Source of the DNA: Sphingopyxis sp. DBS4
GTDB lineage: Bacteria > Pseudomonadota > Alphaproteobacteria > Sphingomonadales > Sphingomonadaceae
Reading direction: 5' to 3'
DNA length: 64,000 nucleotides
Assembly (NCBI RefSeq): GCF_024628865.1
Contig: NZ_CP102384.1
Span: 1,065,001 to 1,129,000, forward strand
Part shown: positions 49,713 through 58,317 of the stretch, piece by piece
Layout: each line of letters opens with the position of its first letter
How positions within the stretch are numbered: the stretch's first letter is position 1
Made by a program: the position numbers and the translations under genes
The notes under the pieces: model-generated
Databases searched by the model: none
The model's input: only the letters and a program-made list of their open reading frames with translations
Told to the model about the DNA's origin: nothing

Positions 49713-50300
49713 ATGCGCTTCATGCTGATCGAAACCGAATCGACGCCCAATCCCGCGACGCTCAAATTCCTGCCCGGCCGGGCGGTGATGGAGGCGGGAA
49801 CCCGCGATTTCGCGAGCCCCGAAGAGGCCGAGGCCTCGCCGCTCGCGACCGCGCTGTTCGCACTCGGCGACGTCACCGGCGTCTTTTTCGGCCGCGATTT
49901 CGTGTCGGTGACGATCGCGCCGGGCGCCGAATGGGCCGATGCGAAGCCCGACGTGCTCGGCATCGTGATGGACCATTTCCTCGCCGACATGCCGCTCTTC
50001 AACCCCGCGAGCGCCGCGGGGATCAGCGTGCCCGGCGAGGAGGAGGGCGGTTTTGCCGACGATCCGGCTGACGCCGACATCGTCGAGCAGATCAAGGACC
50101 TCATCGAGACGCGCGTCCGCCCCGCGGTCGCCAACGACGGCGGCGACATCATCTATCGCGGCTTCGACAAGGGCAATGTCTATCTCAAGATGCAGGGCGC
50201 CTGCTCGGGCTGCCCGTCGTCGACCGCGACGCTGAAAAATGGCATCGAAGCCCTCTTGAAACATTATGTGCCCGAGGTAACGGCAGTCCACGCCGTCTGA
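49713..50300 (+). CDS. nfuA: NfuA/NifU-type iron-sulfur cluster carrier
   Basis: 195 residues. The N-terminal NFU scaffold domain (FMLIETESTPNPATLKFLPG) is followed by the NifU C-terminal domain with the cluster-binding CxxC in MQGACSGCPSS. It accepts and delivers 4Fe-4S clusters in the cytoplasm. The spacing of 28 bp to the next gene suggests co-transcription. A client, the radical-SAM enzyme MiaB, is encoded at 53970. Confidence 0.92.
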   Translation: MRFMLIETESTPNPATLKFLPGRAVMEAGTRDFASPEEAEASPLATALFALGDVTGVFFGRDFVSVTIAPGAEWADAKPDVLGIVMDHFLADMPLFNPASAAGISVPGEEEGGFADDPADADIVEQIKDLIETRVRPAVANDGGDIIYRGFDKGNVYLKMQGACSGCPSSTATLKNGIEALLKHYVPEVTAVHAV

Positions 50301-50328
50301 TCCAGACTTTCAGCCAGGAGATACCTCG

Positions 50329-50922
50329 ATGAGCGAGCCGCTTTCCGATAGCGCTCTCGACCAACTGTTCCGCACCGCGCGCACTTATAACTTCTATCTC
50401 GACCGATCGGTGTCGGAGGATCAGCTTCGCGCGATCTGGGATCTGATGAAATATGGGCCGACGAGCGCGAATGCGCTGCCGGCGCGCATCATCTGGTGCG
50501 TATCGGATGAGGCGAAGGCGAAGCTTGCTGCAATCGCCATGCCCGCCAATGCCGACAAGATATTGAAGGCGCCGGTCACCGCGATCATCGCGATGGACCA
50601 TCAATTCTTCGAACATCTGCCCGACCTGTTTCCACACACCGATGCGCGGAGCTGGTTCGTCGGTAACGAAGCGCTGGCCGAGACCACCGCTTTCCGCAAT
50701 TCGAGTCTGCAGGGCGCCTATTTCATCCTCGCGGCGCGCGCACTGGGGCTCGATACCGGGCCGATGTCGGGGTTCGACAATGCGGCGGTTGACGCCGCCT
50801 TCTTTGGCGACACGCCGCACGTGAAGAGCAATTTCATCTCGACGCTGGGCTATGGCGATCCCGCGAGCATCTTCGAGCGCAGCCCGCGCCCCGATTTCGA
50901 GCGTTTCAACCGCATTGCCTGA
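50329..50922 (+). CDS. Nitroreductase-family protein, malonic semialdehyde reductase (RutE)-like
   Basis: 197 residues. The start SDSALDQLFRTARTYN with W and YGPTSANALPARI, and later FRNSSLQGAYFILAARALGLDTGPMSGFD (parts), match the RutE/HadB group of FMN-dependent nitroreductases. It would reduce an aldehyde or nitro compound with NAD(P)H. No rut operon surrounds it. A ribosome site CAGGAGA precedes the ATG. Its stop overlaps the tsaB start. Confidence 0.85.
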   Translation: MSEPLSDSALDQLFRTARTYNFYLDRSVSEDQLRAIWDLMKYGPTSANALPARIIWCVSDEAKAKLAAIAMPANADKILKAPVTAIIAMDHQFFEHLPDLFPHTDARSWFVGNEALAETTAFRNSSLQGAYFILAARALGLDTGPMSGFDNAAVDAAFFGDTPHVKSNFISTLGYGDPASIFERSPRPDFERFNRIA

Positions 50923-51541
50923 GGGACGAACGCTCGTCATCGACAGCGCCAGCGAGGCCTGCTCGGTCGCGCTGGTCGAGGATGGGTGCGTCGTCGATTT
51001 CCGACATGAGGTGATCGGACGCGGCCATGCCGAACGGCTCGTCCCACTGATCGCCGAACTCGCCGATGGCGGCCACGCGGCGTCGATTGCGGTCGGCTGC
51101 GGTCCGGGCAGCTTCGCCGGGGTACGGATCGGTGTGGCAGCGGCGCGCGCGCTCGCGCTCGGCTGGGGTGTGCCGGTGCAGGGCTTTTCGACCCTCGCGC
51201 TCGTCGCCGCGGGCGCCGCGGAGGCGATCGCCGCCGCGGGCGGCGCGTTGATCGTGATGGAGGGCGGGCACGGGCAATGGTTCGTCCAGCCTTTCGCCGC
51301 CGACCTGACGCCGCGCGCCGATCTTCGTTCGCTGCTTCCCGACGAGGCGATCCGGGCCGGCGACGAACTGGTGATCGGCAACCGCGCCGAGGCGTTCGTC
51401 GCGCGCCGTGGCAGCGGCCGCGCCATCGCCGTCCTGCCCGACACTCGCGCTTTCCCGAACCTGCCGGTCGGCGCGCTCTTCGCCGACCCCAGCCCGATCT
51501 ACGGCCGCGCGCCCGATGCCAAGCCGATGGCGGCCGTATGA
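50915..51541 (+). CDS. tsaB: TsaB, t6A tRNA-modification protein
   Basis: 208 residues if started at TTG 50915, which overlaps the preceding stop by eight bases; no ATG or GTG fits the domain start better. The protein begins PEGRTLVIDSASEACSVAL and contains GCGPGSFAGVRIGVAAARALALGWG, the diagnostic TsaB segment (shown in part). It works with TsaD and TsaE to make threonylcarbamoyladenosine at position 37 of ANN-decoding tRNAs. rimI follows, as in many bacteria. Confidence 0.9.
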   Translation: MPEGRTLVIDSASEACSVALVEDGCVVDFRHEVIGRGHAERLVPLIAELADGGHAASIAVGCGPGSFAGVRIGVAAARALALGWGVPVQGFSTLALVAAGAAEAIAAAGGALIVMEGGHGQWFVQPFAADLTPRADLRSLLPDEAIRAGDELVIGNRAEAFVARRGSGRAIAVLPDTRAFPNLPVGALFADPSPIYGRAPDAKPMAAV

Positions 51542-51999
51542 GCCGCTCGATACGCCTCGCCACCGCCCGCGTCGGCGATCTGTCGGCGGCGATGCGCGTG
51601 ATGGAGGCCGCCTTCGATCCCGCTTATGGCGAGGCGTGGAGCACCGCGCAGCTTCTTACCCTGTTCGCGCTTCCTTCGGCGCGTGTCTGTCTCGCCTGGG
51701 ACGGCGATGCGGCGTGCGGCTTTTCCGCGGCGCGCCTGGCCGGGCCCGAAAGCGAGCTTCTCCTCCTGGCGGTCGACCCGGCCTCGCGGGGGTGTGGGGT
51801 CGGCCGGATGCTGATCGACGACTGGATGGCCTGGGCGAAGGAAGAAGGCGCCGAGGAGTATTTTCTCGAAATGCGGGCCGATAATGACGCCGTTCATCTT
51901 TACGAGCGCGCGGGTTTTTCGGAATGCGGTCGCCGTCCAGCTTATTATCGCGGCGGCGACGGGGTCGTGCGCGATGCGATAACCATGCGCTGTCGCTAG
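51538..51999 (+). CDS. rimI: RimI-like GNAT N-acetyltransferase
   Basis: 153 residues overlapping tsaB by ATGA. The GNAT acetyl-CoA motif is LLLLAVDPASRGCGVGRMLIDDW (R/QxxGxG/A type), followed by EEYFLEMRADNDAVHLYERAGF with the typical N-A-LYE-GF pattern. RimI acetylates the N-terminus of ribosomal protein S18 and others. The tsaB-rimI pairing is common. Confidence 0.9.
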   Translation: MSRSIRLATARVGDLSAAMRVMEAAFDPAYGEAWSTAQLLTLFALPSARVCLAWDGDAACGFSAARLAGPESELLLLAVDPASRGCGVGRMLIDDWMAWAKEEGAEEYFLEMRADNDAVHLYERAGFSECGRRPAYYRGGDGVVRDAITMRCR

Positions 52000-52125
52000 G
52001 ATTTGCGGCCGAAATCGGTGATTGCGAAATTACATCCAGAATGGCATGAATCGCGCCTCGATACTAATGCCGCACTATAATCCGCCCGCTCTTCTGGGAA
52101 TCTCGTAGAAAAGGAAACTCCTCCC

Positions 52126-52557
52126 ATGTCGGATCAAGCCGATACCAATGAAATGCTCGTGACGCTGACCGCCGATATTGTTGCGGCGCATGTCAGCAAC
52201 AACAGCGTCGCCATTTCGGACCTCGCCATATTGATCAACAATGTCCATGCGGCGCTGTCGAACCTTGGCGAGCAGCCGGTGATCGAGGAAAAGCCGGTGC
52301 CGGCGGTGTCGGTGCGCGCGTCGGTGAAGCCCGACTACATCGTCTGCCTCGAGGACGGCAAGAAGCTGAAGATGCTGCGCCGTCACCTGATGACGCATTA
52401 CAACATGACGCCCGACGACTATCGCGCCAAATGGGGGCTGCCCGCCGACTATCCGATGGTTGCGCCCGCCTATGCCGAAAAGCGCCGCGCGCTCGCAAAG
52501 GAAATCGGCCTCGGCACCAAGGGGCGCGGCGGTGGACGCAAGCGCCGCAAGGCCTGA
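52126..52557 (+). CDS. mucR: MucR/Ros-family zinc-finger transcriptional regulator
   Basis: 143 residues. The MucR domain is clear: [15 protein letters not shown] near the N-terminus and [49 protein letters not shown], with the zinc ligands C-...-H...H. The tail [12 protein letters not shown] is basic. MucR proteins are nucleoid-type regulators of envelope and other genes in Alphaproteobacteria. It has its own promoter region of about 125 bp. Confidence 0.93.
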   Translation: [143 protein letters not shown]

Positions 52558-52691
52558 ATTGAAGGGCGATCGGCCCGATCGGAGAGGCAGCGAGGCGGCG
52601 CCTGCGGGTGCCGCCCTTGTTCTATCTGCGGGCCGTGCCTATACAGTTGGCATAAGGAAAGACACGACTGCATAAGGCAGGAAAGGCCCGC

Positions 52692-53114
52692 ATGTCCGGA
52701 ACCATCGACCTCGAAGCATTGTGCCACGAAAAGGGGCTGCGCATCACCGAGCAGCGCCGCATCATCGCCCGCGTCATCTCCGATTCCGAAGATCATCCCG
52801 ATGTCGAGACGCTCTATGAACGCGCGTCGAAAATCGACAGCGGTATCTCGATCGCAACCGTCTATCGCACCGTTCGCCTATTCGAAGAGGCCGGGATTCT
52901 CGATCGTCACGACTTTGGCGACGGCCGCTCGCGCTACGAAGCCGCGCCCGAGGCGCATCACGACCATCTGATCGATGTCGAGACGGGAAGGGTGATCGAA
53001 TTCGTCGACCCCGAACTCGAAGCGTTGCAGAAGGTCATTGCCGAACGGCTGGGCTTCCGCCTCGTCGATCATCGCATGGAGCTTTATGGCGTCCGGCTCG
53101 ACCGCAAGGATTGA
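52692..53114 (+). CDS. fur: Fur-family metal-dependent regulator
   Basis: 140 residues with the winged helix (LRITEQRRIIARVISDSEDH, TVYRTVRLFEEAGIL) and the metal motif EAHHDHLIDVETG. The C-terminal CxxC pairs of enteric Fur are absent, as is usual in alphaproteobacterial Fur/Mur. It would control iron or manganese genes, and a TonB receptor with Fur-box-like sites lies at 59467. Its end overlaps the plsC start by 29 bp. Confidence 0.92.
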   Translation: MSGTIDLEALCHEKGLRITEQRRIIARVISDSEDHPDVETLYERASKIDSGISIATVYRTVRLFEEAGILDRHDFGDGRSRYEAAPEAHHDHLIDVETGRVIEFVDPELEALQKVIAERLGFRLVDHRMELYGVRLDRKD

Positions 53115-53973
53115 TCCGGCCGCAGCGCGCGCCGCGATCGCGGCGGGGCAGCCGGCGCCGATTTCGCTGAGGGGAAAAGCGCGCATCGCGTGGCGCGTGA
53201 TGCTGCTTCTCCTCTCGCTCCTCGTCCTGGTGCCGCTCCATTACCTCTACCGGTTCGTCAGCTACGGCTCGCCCTTTCCGAAGCTGTTCCTGTTCCTCGC
53301 CGCGCGCATTGCCGGCGCGCGGGTGGTGCGGCACGGGACGCCGCTGCGGCGCGACGTCTTCTTCATTTCGAACCATATAAGCTGGGTCGACATATTGTCG
53401 CTCGCGGGGGCGAGCGGCACCGCCTTCGTCGCCAAGGCCGAATTGGGCCGGGTGCCGGTGATCGGCTGGCTCTGCCGCCTCAACCGCACCGTGTTCGTCA
53501 GCCGCGAGGATCGCGGCGGGGTCGCCGACCAGATCAACCTGCTGCGCGAGGCGCTCGCCGACAATTGGGCGGTGACGGTGTTCCCCGAGGGCACGACGAC
53601 CGACGGCCAGTCGCTGCTGCCGTTCAAGACCTCGATGATGCAGGTGCTCGATCCGCCGCCGCCCGCGGTGCTCGTCCAGCCGGTGATGCTCGATTACGGG
53701 CCGATCGCCGAGTGGATCGGCTGGATCGGCGACGAGGCGGGGATCGACAATGCCCGCCGCATCCTCGCGCGCCCCGGCACCTTCCGGCTCGACATCCATT
53801 TTCTCGAACCCTTTCACCCGCGCGACTTTCCCGGCCGCAAGGCGATCACCGCCGAAGCACGGCGGCGGATCGAGGAGGCGCTGGTCGCGACGCTCGGCAA
53901 GCCGCTGCGGCCTTTTCCGCATTATGTCGCGCCGGTCCGCTATCAGCCTGCGAGTATCGAGGGCGACGGATGA
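53086..53973 (+). CDS. plsC: PlsC-type 1-acylglycerol-3-phosphate acyltransferase
   Basis: 295 residues from the ATG at 53086, inside the end of fur. A membrane segment (about 38-58) precedes the acyltransferase motifs NHISWVDIL (NHxxxxD), RTVFVSRED and FPEGTTTDG. It makes phosphatidic acid from lysophosphatidic acid at the inner membrane, or acylates another lipid such as an ornithine lipid precursor. ATGA overlap with miaB follows. Confidence 0.88.
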   Translation: MASGSTARIDPAAARAAIAAGQPAPISLRGKARIAWRVMLLLLSLLVLVPLHYLYRFVSYGSPFPKLFLFLAARIAGARVVRHGTPLRRDVFFISNHISWVDILSLAGASGTAFVAKAELGRVPVIGWLCRLNRTVFVSREDRGGVADQINLLREALADNWAVTVFPEGTTTDGQSLLPFKTSMMQVLDPPPPAVLVQPVMLDYGPIAEWIGWIGDEAGIDNARRILARPGTFRLDIHFLEPFHPRDFPGRKAITAEARRRIEEALVATLGKPLRPFPHYVAPVRYQPASIEGDG

Positions 53974-55361
53974 CCGGCCGAATCTCCTTCAAATCCCCGC
54001 CTGCTTCCTCTATCGGGGCCGCCATGTCCGCACCCGCCCCCAAGACCTTTCACGTCAAATCCTTCGGCTGCCAGATGAACGTCTATGACGGCGAGCGCAT
54101 GGCCGAGATGCTCGGCGCCGAGGGCTATATGCCCGCCGCCGAGGGCGCCGACGCCGACCTCGTCGTGCTCAATACCTGCCACATCCGCGAGAAGGCGGCT
54201 GAAAAGGTCTATTCGGACATCGGCCGGCTGAAGCGTGAGGACGGCAGCACCCCGACGATCGCGGTCGCGGGCTGCGTCGCGCAGGCCGAGGGCGCCGAGA
54301 TCGCGCGCCGTGCGCCGTCGGTCGACGTCGTCGTCGGCCCGCAGGCCTATCACCGCCTGCCCGATCTGATCGCGCGCGCCGAACGCGGCGAGAAAGCAAT
54401 CGACCTCGACATGCCGCTCGACAGCAAGTTCGGCGCACTGCCGAAACGCGCCGGCGGCCAGCGTCCGACTGCCTTCCTGACCGTGCAGGAAGGGTGCGAC
54501 AAATTCTGCACCTATTGCGTCGTTCCCTATACGCGCGGCGCCGAGATCAGCCGGCCGTTCGCCGACCTGATCGCCGAGGCGCGCGCGCTCGTTGCGGGCG
54601 GCGTGCGCGAAATCACGCTGCTCGGGCAGAACGTCAATGCGTGGGAGGGCGAGGACGACAAGGGCAGGGCGATCGGCCTCGACGGCCTGATCCGCGAACT
54701 CGCGAAAGAGGACGGCCTCGAACGCATCCGCTACACGACCAGCCACCCCAACGACATGACCGACAGCCTGATCGCGGCGCATGGCGAGGTCGAGAAGCTG
54801 ATGCCCTTCCTCCATCTGCCGGTCCAGGCGGGCAGCGACCGCATCCTCGCGGCAATGAACCGCAGCCACAGTGTCGAGAGCTATCTCAAGGTCATCGAAC
54901 GCGTCCGCGAAGTGCGGCCCGACATCGCGATTTCGGGCGACTTCATCGTCGGCTTCCCCGGCGAGAGCGAGGAGGATTTCCAGGCGACGCTCGATATCGT
55001 CCGCGCGACGCGCTACGCCATGGCCTACAGCTTCAAATATTCACGCCGCCCCGGCACCCCCGCCGCGACGATGGACGGGCAGATCGACGAAGCAGTGATG
55101 AACGACCGCCTCCAGCGCTTGCAGGCCTTGCTCAACGAGCAGCAGCAGGCGTTCAACGAAACGACCGTCGGCCGCACCACGCGTCTGCTCCTCGAACGCA
55201 AGGGCAAACTGGACGGCCAACTCATCGGCAAATCACCGTGGCTTCAGTCGGTCCATGTCACCGCGCCCGGGCTTGCGATCGGCGATATGGTCGATGTCGA
55301 AATCATTTCGGCAGGTCCGAACAGTCTGGGCGCGATTTTGCGCCAATTGCAGGAGGCTTGA
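53970..55361 (+). CDS. miaB: MiaB, tRNA methylthiotransferase
   Basis: 463 residues from the ATGA overlap with plsC; the ATG at 54024 gives 445 residues and may be the true start because the conserved domain begins KTFHVKSFGCQMNVYD. The N-terminal UPF0004 domain has three cysteines (GCQMN, NTCHIRE, AGCVAQ). The radical-SAM motif is GCDKFCTYCVVPYTRG, and a TRAM domain ends the protein. It adds methylthio to i6A37 of tRNA and needs Fe-S clusters. phoH starts in its stop codon (TGATG). Confidence 0.95.
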   Translation: MTGRISFKSPPASSIGAAMSAPAPKTFHVKSFGCQMNVYDGERMAEMLGAEGYMPAAEGADADLVVLNTCHIREKAAEKVYSDIGRLKREDGSTPTIAVAGCVAQAEGAEIARRAPSVDVVVGPQAYHRLPDLIARAERGEKAIDLDMPLDSKFGALPKRAGGQRPTAFLTVQEGCDKFCTYCVVPYTRGAEISRPFADLIAEARALVAGGVREITLLGQNVNAWEGEDDKGRAIGLDGLIRELAKEDGLERIRYTTSHPNDMTDSLIAAHGEVEKLMPFLHLPVQAGSDRILAAMNRSHSVESYLKVIERVREVRPDIAISGDFIVGFPGESEEDFQATLDIVRATRYAMAYSFKYSRRPGTPAATMDGQIDEAVMNDRLQRLQALLNEQQQAFNETTVGRTTRLLLERKGKLDGQLIGKSPWLQSVHVTAPGLAIGDMVDVEIISAGPNSLGAILRQLQEA

Positions 55362-56368
55362 TGTCCAAACGCCCGCTGACCGCCGCAACCCCCGCCGAAC
55401 CCGGCGACCGCGTCCGACTGACCGCGGAATTCGAGCGAACGCAGCTTTTGGGCATCCTCTTTGGGGAGTTCGACCGCAATCTCGTCGCGATCGAGAACCG
55501 CCTCGGCGTCTATATCTCGGCGCGCGGCAACCGCGTGCAGATCGAGGGCGAGGCGGAGGCCGCGGCCCGCGCGCGCGACGTGCTGACCGAACTCTATAAC
55601 CGTATCGAACAGGGGCAGGAGGTCGACGCGGGGCTCGTCGACGGGGTGATCGCGATGTCGGCACAGCCGACGCTCGCGGGCATCATCCGCCACGACGCCA
55701 GCGAAACGCCGACGGTGATGATCCGCACGCGTAAGAAGACGATCGTCCCGCGCGCGCCGTCGCAGGTGCCCTATATGCAGGCGCTCGCGCGCGACGACGT
55801 GATCTTCGCGCTCGGCCCGGCGGGGACGGGCAAGACCTATCTCGCGGTCGCGCAGGCGGTGGCGCAGCTCATCACCGGCAGCGTCCAGCGCCTGATCCTC
55901 TCGCGCCCCGCGGTCGAGGCGGGGGAGAAGCTCGGCTTCCTCCCCGGCGACATGAAGGAAAAGGTCGATCCCTATCTCCGCCCGCTCTACGACGCGCTCC
56001 ACGACTGCCTGCCCGCCGAGCAGGTCGAGCGCCGCATCGCGAGCGGCGAGATCGAGATCGCGCCGCTTGCCTTCATGCGCGGGCGGACGCTGGCGGATGC
56101 CTTCATCATCCTCGACGAGGCGCAGAACACCACCATCCCGCAGATGAAGATGTTCTTGACCCGCTTCGGCATGAACAGCCGCATGGTGATCTGCGGCGAC
56201 CCCAAGCAGGTCGATCTGCCGGTGCCCGCAACCTCCGGCCTCGCCGACGCGGTCGCGCGGCTCGAAGGATTGGAAGGCATCAACGTCAGCCGCTTCACCG
56301 CCGCCGACGTCGTCCGCCATCCGATCGTCGGGCGGATCGTCGAGGCTTATGAGGGGCCAGGGAGTTAG
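55361..56368 (+). CDS. phoH: PhoH-like ATPase
   Basis: 335 residues with an N-terminal KH-like region and a PhoH ATPase domain: Walker A ALGPAGTGKTYLAVAQAV, SRPAVEAGEKLGFLPGDMKEKVDPYLRPLYD (parts) and Walker B AFIILDEAQNTT. It is probably an RNA-linked ATPase. The miaB-phoH order, often followed by ybeY, is widespread; here ybeY does not follow and the next gene is on the opposite strand. The TGATG junction implies coupling with miaB. Confidence 0.93.
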   Translation: MSKRPLTAATPAEPGDRVRLTAEFERTQLLGILFGEFDRNLVAIENRLGVYISARGNRVQIEGEAEAAARARDVLTELYNRIEQGQEVDAGLVDGVIAMSAQPTLAGIIRHDASETPTVMIRTRKKTIVPRAPSQVPYMQALARDDVIFALGPAGTGKTYLAVAQAVAQLITGSVQRLILSRPAVEAGEKLGFLPGDMKEKVDPYLRPLYDALHDCLPAEQVERRIASGEIEIAPLAFMRGRTLADAFIILDEAQNTTIPQMKMFLTRFGMNSRMVICGDPKQVDLPVPATSGLADAVARLEGLEGINVSRFTAADVVRHPIVGRIVEAYEGPGS

Positions 56369-56415
56369 GGCGGGATCAGTTTGGACTACCTTCCCGTCAT
56401 CAGAATGATCGCGCT

Positions 56416-57303
56416 CTAGCTGCCGACCTTCCTGAACGTCACTATCGACGATCCGCCGGGAGCGATTTCGCGCGTGCCCTTGCGCACCGTGCCGTCGGGC
56501 CATTTGACCTGATAGACGAAGCGGCCCGACATGGGCTTTGCGGCGCCGGTCTCGATCTCGTTCCACCGGCAAGCGAAACGGTCCCACGGGTCGGGCTTTT
56601 TGAGCACGCACACTTTGAAGGCGAAGGCGCTGATCATCAGCACCTCGCCCGCGGGCGGCTGGGTGACGAAGGTCACGCCCGGCGCGCGGCGCGGAACGGC
56701 GGTGGTCGGCCTCGGCGGCGGCGCTGCGGATGGCGGCGGAGAAGGCATGGCTGCGGGTGGCGGAGGAGGCGGGGGTGGAGGCGGCGGCGGTGGTGTGCAG
56801 GTATCGACCGCGACGACCGGCGGCAGGTCGGGCGCCGAAGCCGCCCGCGCCGTGTCGAGTGCCGCCGCGAGGTCGGCATAGAGAGCGTCGTTCGGCCGGA
56901 CGCCGGCGAGCCGCTCGCGTTCAAACGCCGCGAGCGGGGCGGCGAACAGCCGTTCGGGATAATGCCGGGCGACCAGCGCGGCGCGCAGCCGCGCGGTGTC
57001 GAGCGCGATGGCGCCGTAATCGCGCAAGGCGGGGTCGGATGCATCCACGCCGGGAGTATCGGTGCCACAGGTCATGAGATTATAGGGCTCGCCCTGTCCC
57101 GGCTCGGGAACCTCGGCAACTTCCGCGATTTCGGCCTCGGCTGCGACCCGCACCTCGTAATAGCCGTCCGGATACCATCTCTGTTTCGGCAGCTTCGCCT
57201 CGATCGCCTTCATTCCCGCGGCGTCGGCGACAGCCGGATCCTGCGCCGCGGCGACAGCGGGGCCGGCGAGCGCGAGCAGCGCGAGCGGCATCCGGCCGAT
57301 CAT
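56416..57303 (-). CDS. Secreted protein with polyproline linker, paralogue of the next gene
   Basis: 295 residues from the ATG at 57303. Signal peptide (IGRMPLALLALAGPAVAAAQ), then an N-terminal module with MKAIEAKLPKQRWYPDGYYE, a run of 13 prolines in a row in a low-complexity linker near residue 170, and a C-terminal module with PPAGEVLMISAFAFKVCVLK and DPWDRFACRWNEIETG, VYQVKWPDGTVRKGTREI. It shares both modules with 57306-58316 but not the linker. No known family recognised. The pair and the TIR gene form one minus-strand run. Confidence 0.7.
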   Translation of the reverse strand: MIGRMPLALLALAGPAVAAAQDPAVADAAGMKAIEAKLPKQRWYPDGYYEVRVAAEAEIAEVAEVPEPGQGEPYNLMTCGTDTPGVDASDPALRDYGAIALDTARLRAALVARHYPERLFAAPLAAFERERLAGVRPNDALYADLAAALDTARAASAPDLPPVVAVDTCTPPPPPPPPPPPPPAAMPSPPPSAAPPPRPTTAVPRRAPGVTFVTQPPAGEVLMISAFAFKVCVLKKPDPWDRFACRWNEIETGAAKPMSGRFVYQVKWPDGTVRKGTREIAPGGSSIVTFRKVGS

Positions 57304-57305
57304 CC

Positions 57306-58316
57306 TCAACTGCCCGTCTTCTTGAAGGTCACGACCGCCGCGACATCCTCGTCCTCATAATTGGGGACGATCTCGCGCGTGCCCTTGCGCACCGCCCCGT
57401 CGGGCCATTTCACCTGATAGACATAACGCCCCGAAAGCCGCTTCTCGACCCCGGTCTCGACCTCGTTCCATTTGCACGCGAAGCGGTCCCACGGGTCGGG
57501 TTTCTTGCGCGTGCAGACCTTGAAGGCGAAGGCGTTGATCAGCAGCACCTCACCTTGCGGCGGCGACGTCCTGACGATCACCGCGCTGCCTTCGCCCGCG
57601 CCGCAACCGCCGTCGGCAACGACCTTGGGGAGCTGGGGTGCCAGACGTTGGCGGTTCGCCTCGACCGCCTTGGCGAGCTGCTGATAGGGATCATTTTCGA
57701 AATAGCCCCCGTCGGCGGGTTCCGCCGCCGCATCCGATGCGTCGGCTTCCATCGCGGCGTCTGCGGCCGCACTTGCCGCGGCGTCGGCTGCGCTTGCTGC
57801 CGCCTCGGCGGCGGCTTCGTCGGCGGCCTCGGTGGCGGCATCGGCGGCGGCATTTTCCGCTTCGATCTCTTCGTCGGTCATCGGTTCGGGCGCCGCCTTC
57901 GCCTCCTCGATCTTCGCCTTTTCGAACGCGAGCAGGGGCTCGGCATAGACGGCGAGCGGATATTTCATCCGCTCGAACTCGGCACGCAGCCGCGCCACCT
58001 CCAGCGCGACGCCGCCGTAGCGCGCGGTCAGCGGGTCGGTATCGTCGAGGCTGACATATTCGGCGTTGCAGTCGATCACGTCATAAGAGGGCGGCTCGCC
58101 GTCGCCCCAGTCCATTGTCAGATTGTCGCGCGGGAAATCGGCCATCTGGCCCTCGGCGGCGATGCGGATGTCGTAATAGCCGTCGGGATACCAGCTTTGC
58201 CGCGCCACCTTCGCCTCGATCGCCTTCAGCCCGGCCGCGTCGATCGGCTCCTTCGCCGTCACCGTCACCGGCGACGTCAGCGCCGCCAGCAGCATCGTCA
58301 TCCGCGCCTTTCGCAT
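57306..58316 (-). CDS. Secreted protein with alanine/glutamate-rich linker, paralogue of the next gene downstream
   Basis: 336 residues with a short signal peptide (RKARMTMLLAALTSPVTVTA). The N-terminal module (LKAIEAKVARQSWYPDGYYD) and C-terminal module (GEVLLINAFAFKVCTRKKPD, WNEVETG, VYQVKWPDGAVRKGTREI) match the paralogue at 56416. The middle is an Ala/Glu/Asp-rich tract of about 70 residues, likely a long helix. Function unknown; probably periplasmic. It starts one base after the stop of the TIR gene and ends at the start of its paralogue. Confidence 0.7.
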   Translation of the reverse strand: MRKARMTMLLAALTSPVTVTAKEPIDAAGLKAIEAKVARQSWYPDGYYDIRIAAEGQMADFPRDNLTMDWGDGEPPSYDVIDCNAEYVSLDDTDPLTARYGGVALEVARLRAEFERMKYPLAVYAEPLLAFEKAKIEEAKAAPEPMTDEEIEAENAAADAATEAADEAAAEAAASAADAAASAAADAAMEADASDAAAEPADGGYFENDPYQQLAKAVEANRQRLAPQLPKVVADGGCGAGEGSAVIVRTSPPQGEVLLINAFAFKVCTRKKPDPWDRFACKWNEVETGVEKRLSGRYVYQVKWPDGAVRKGTREIVPNYEDEDVAAVVTFKKTGS

Positions 58317-58317
58317 C

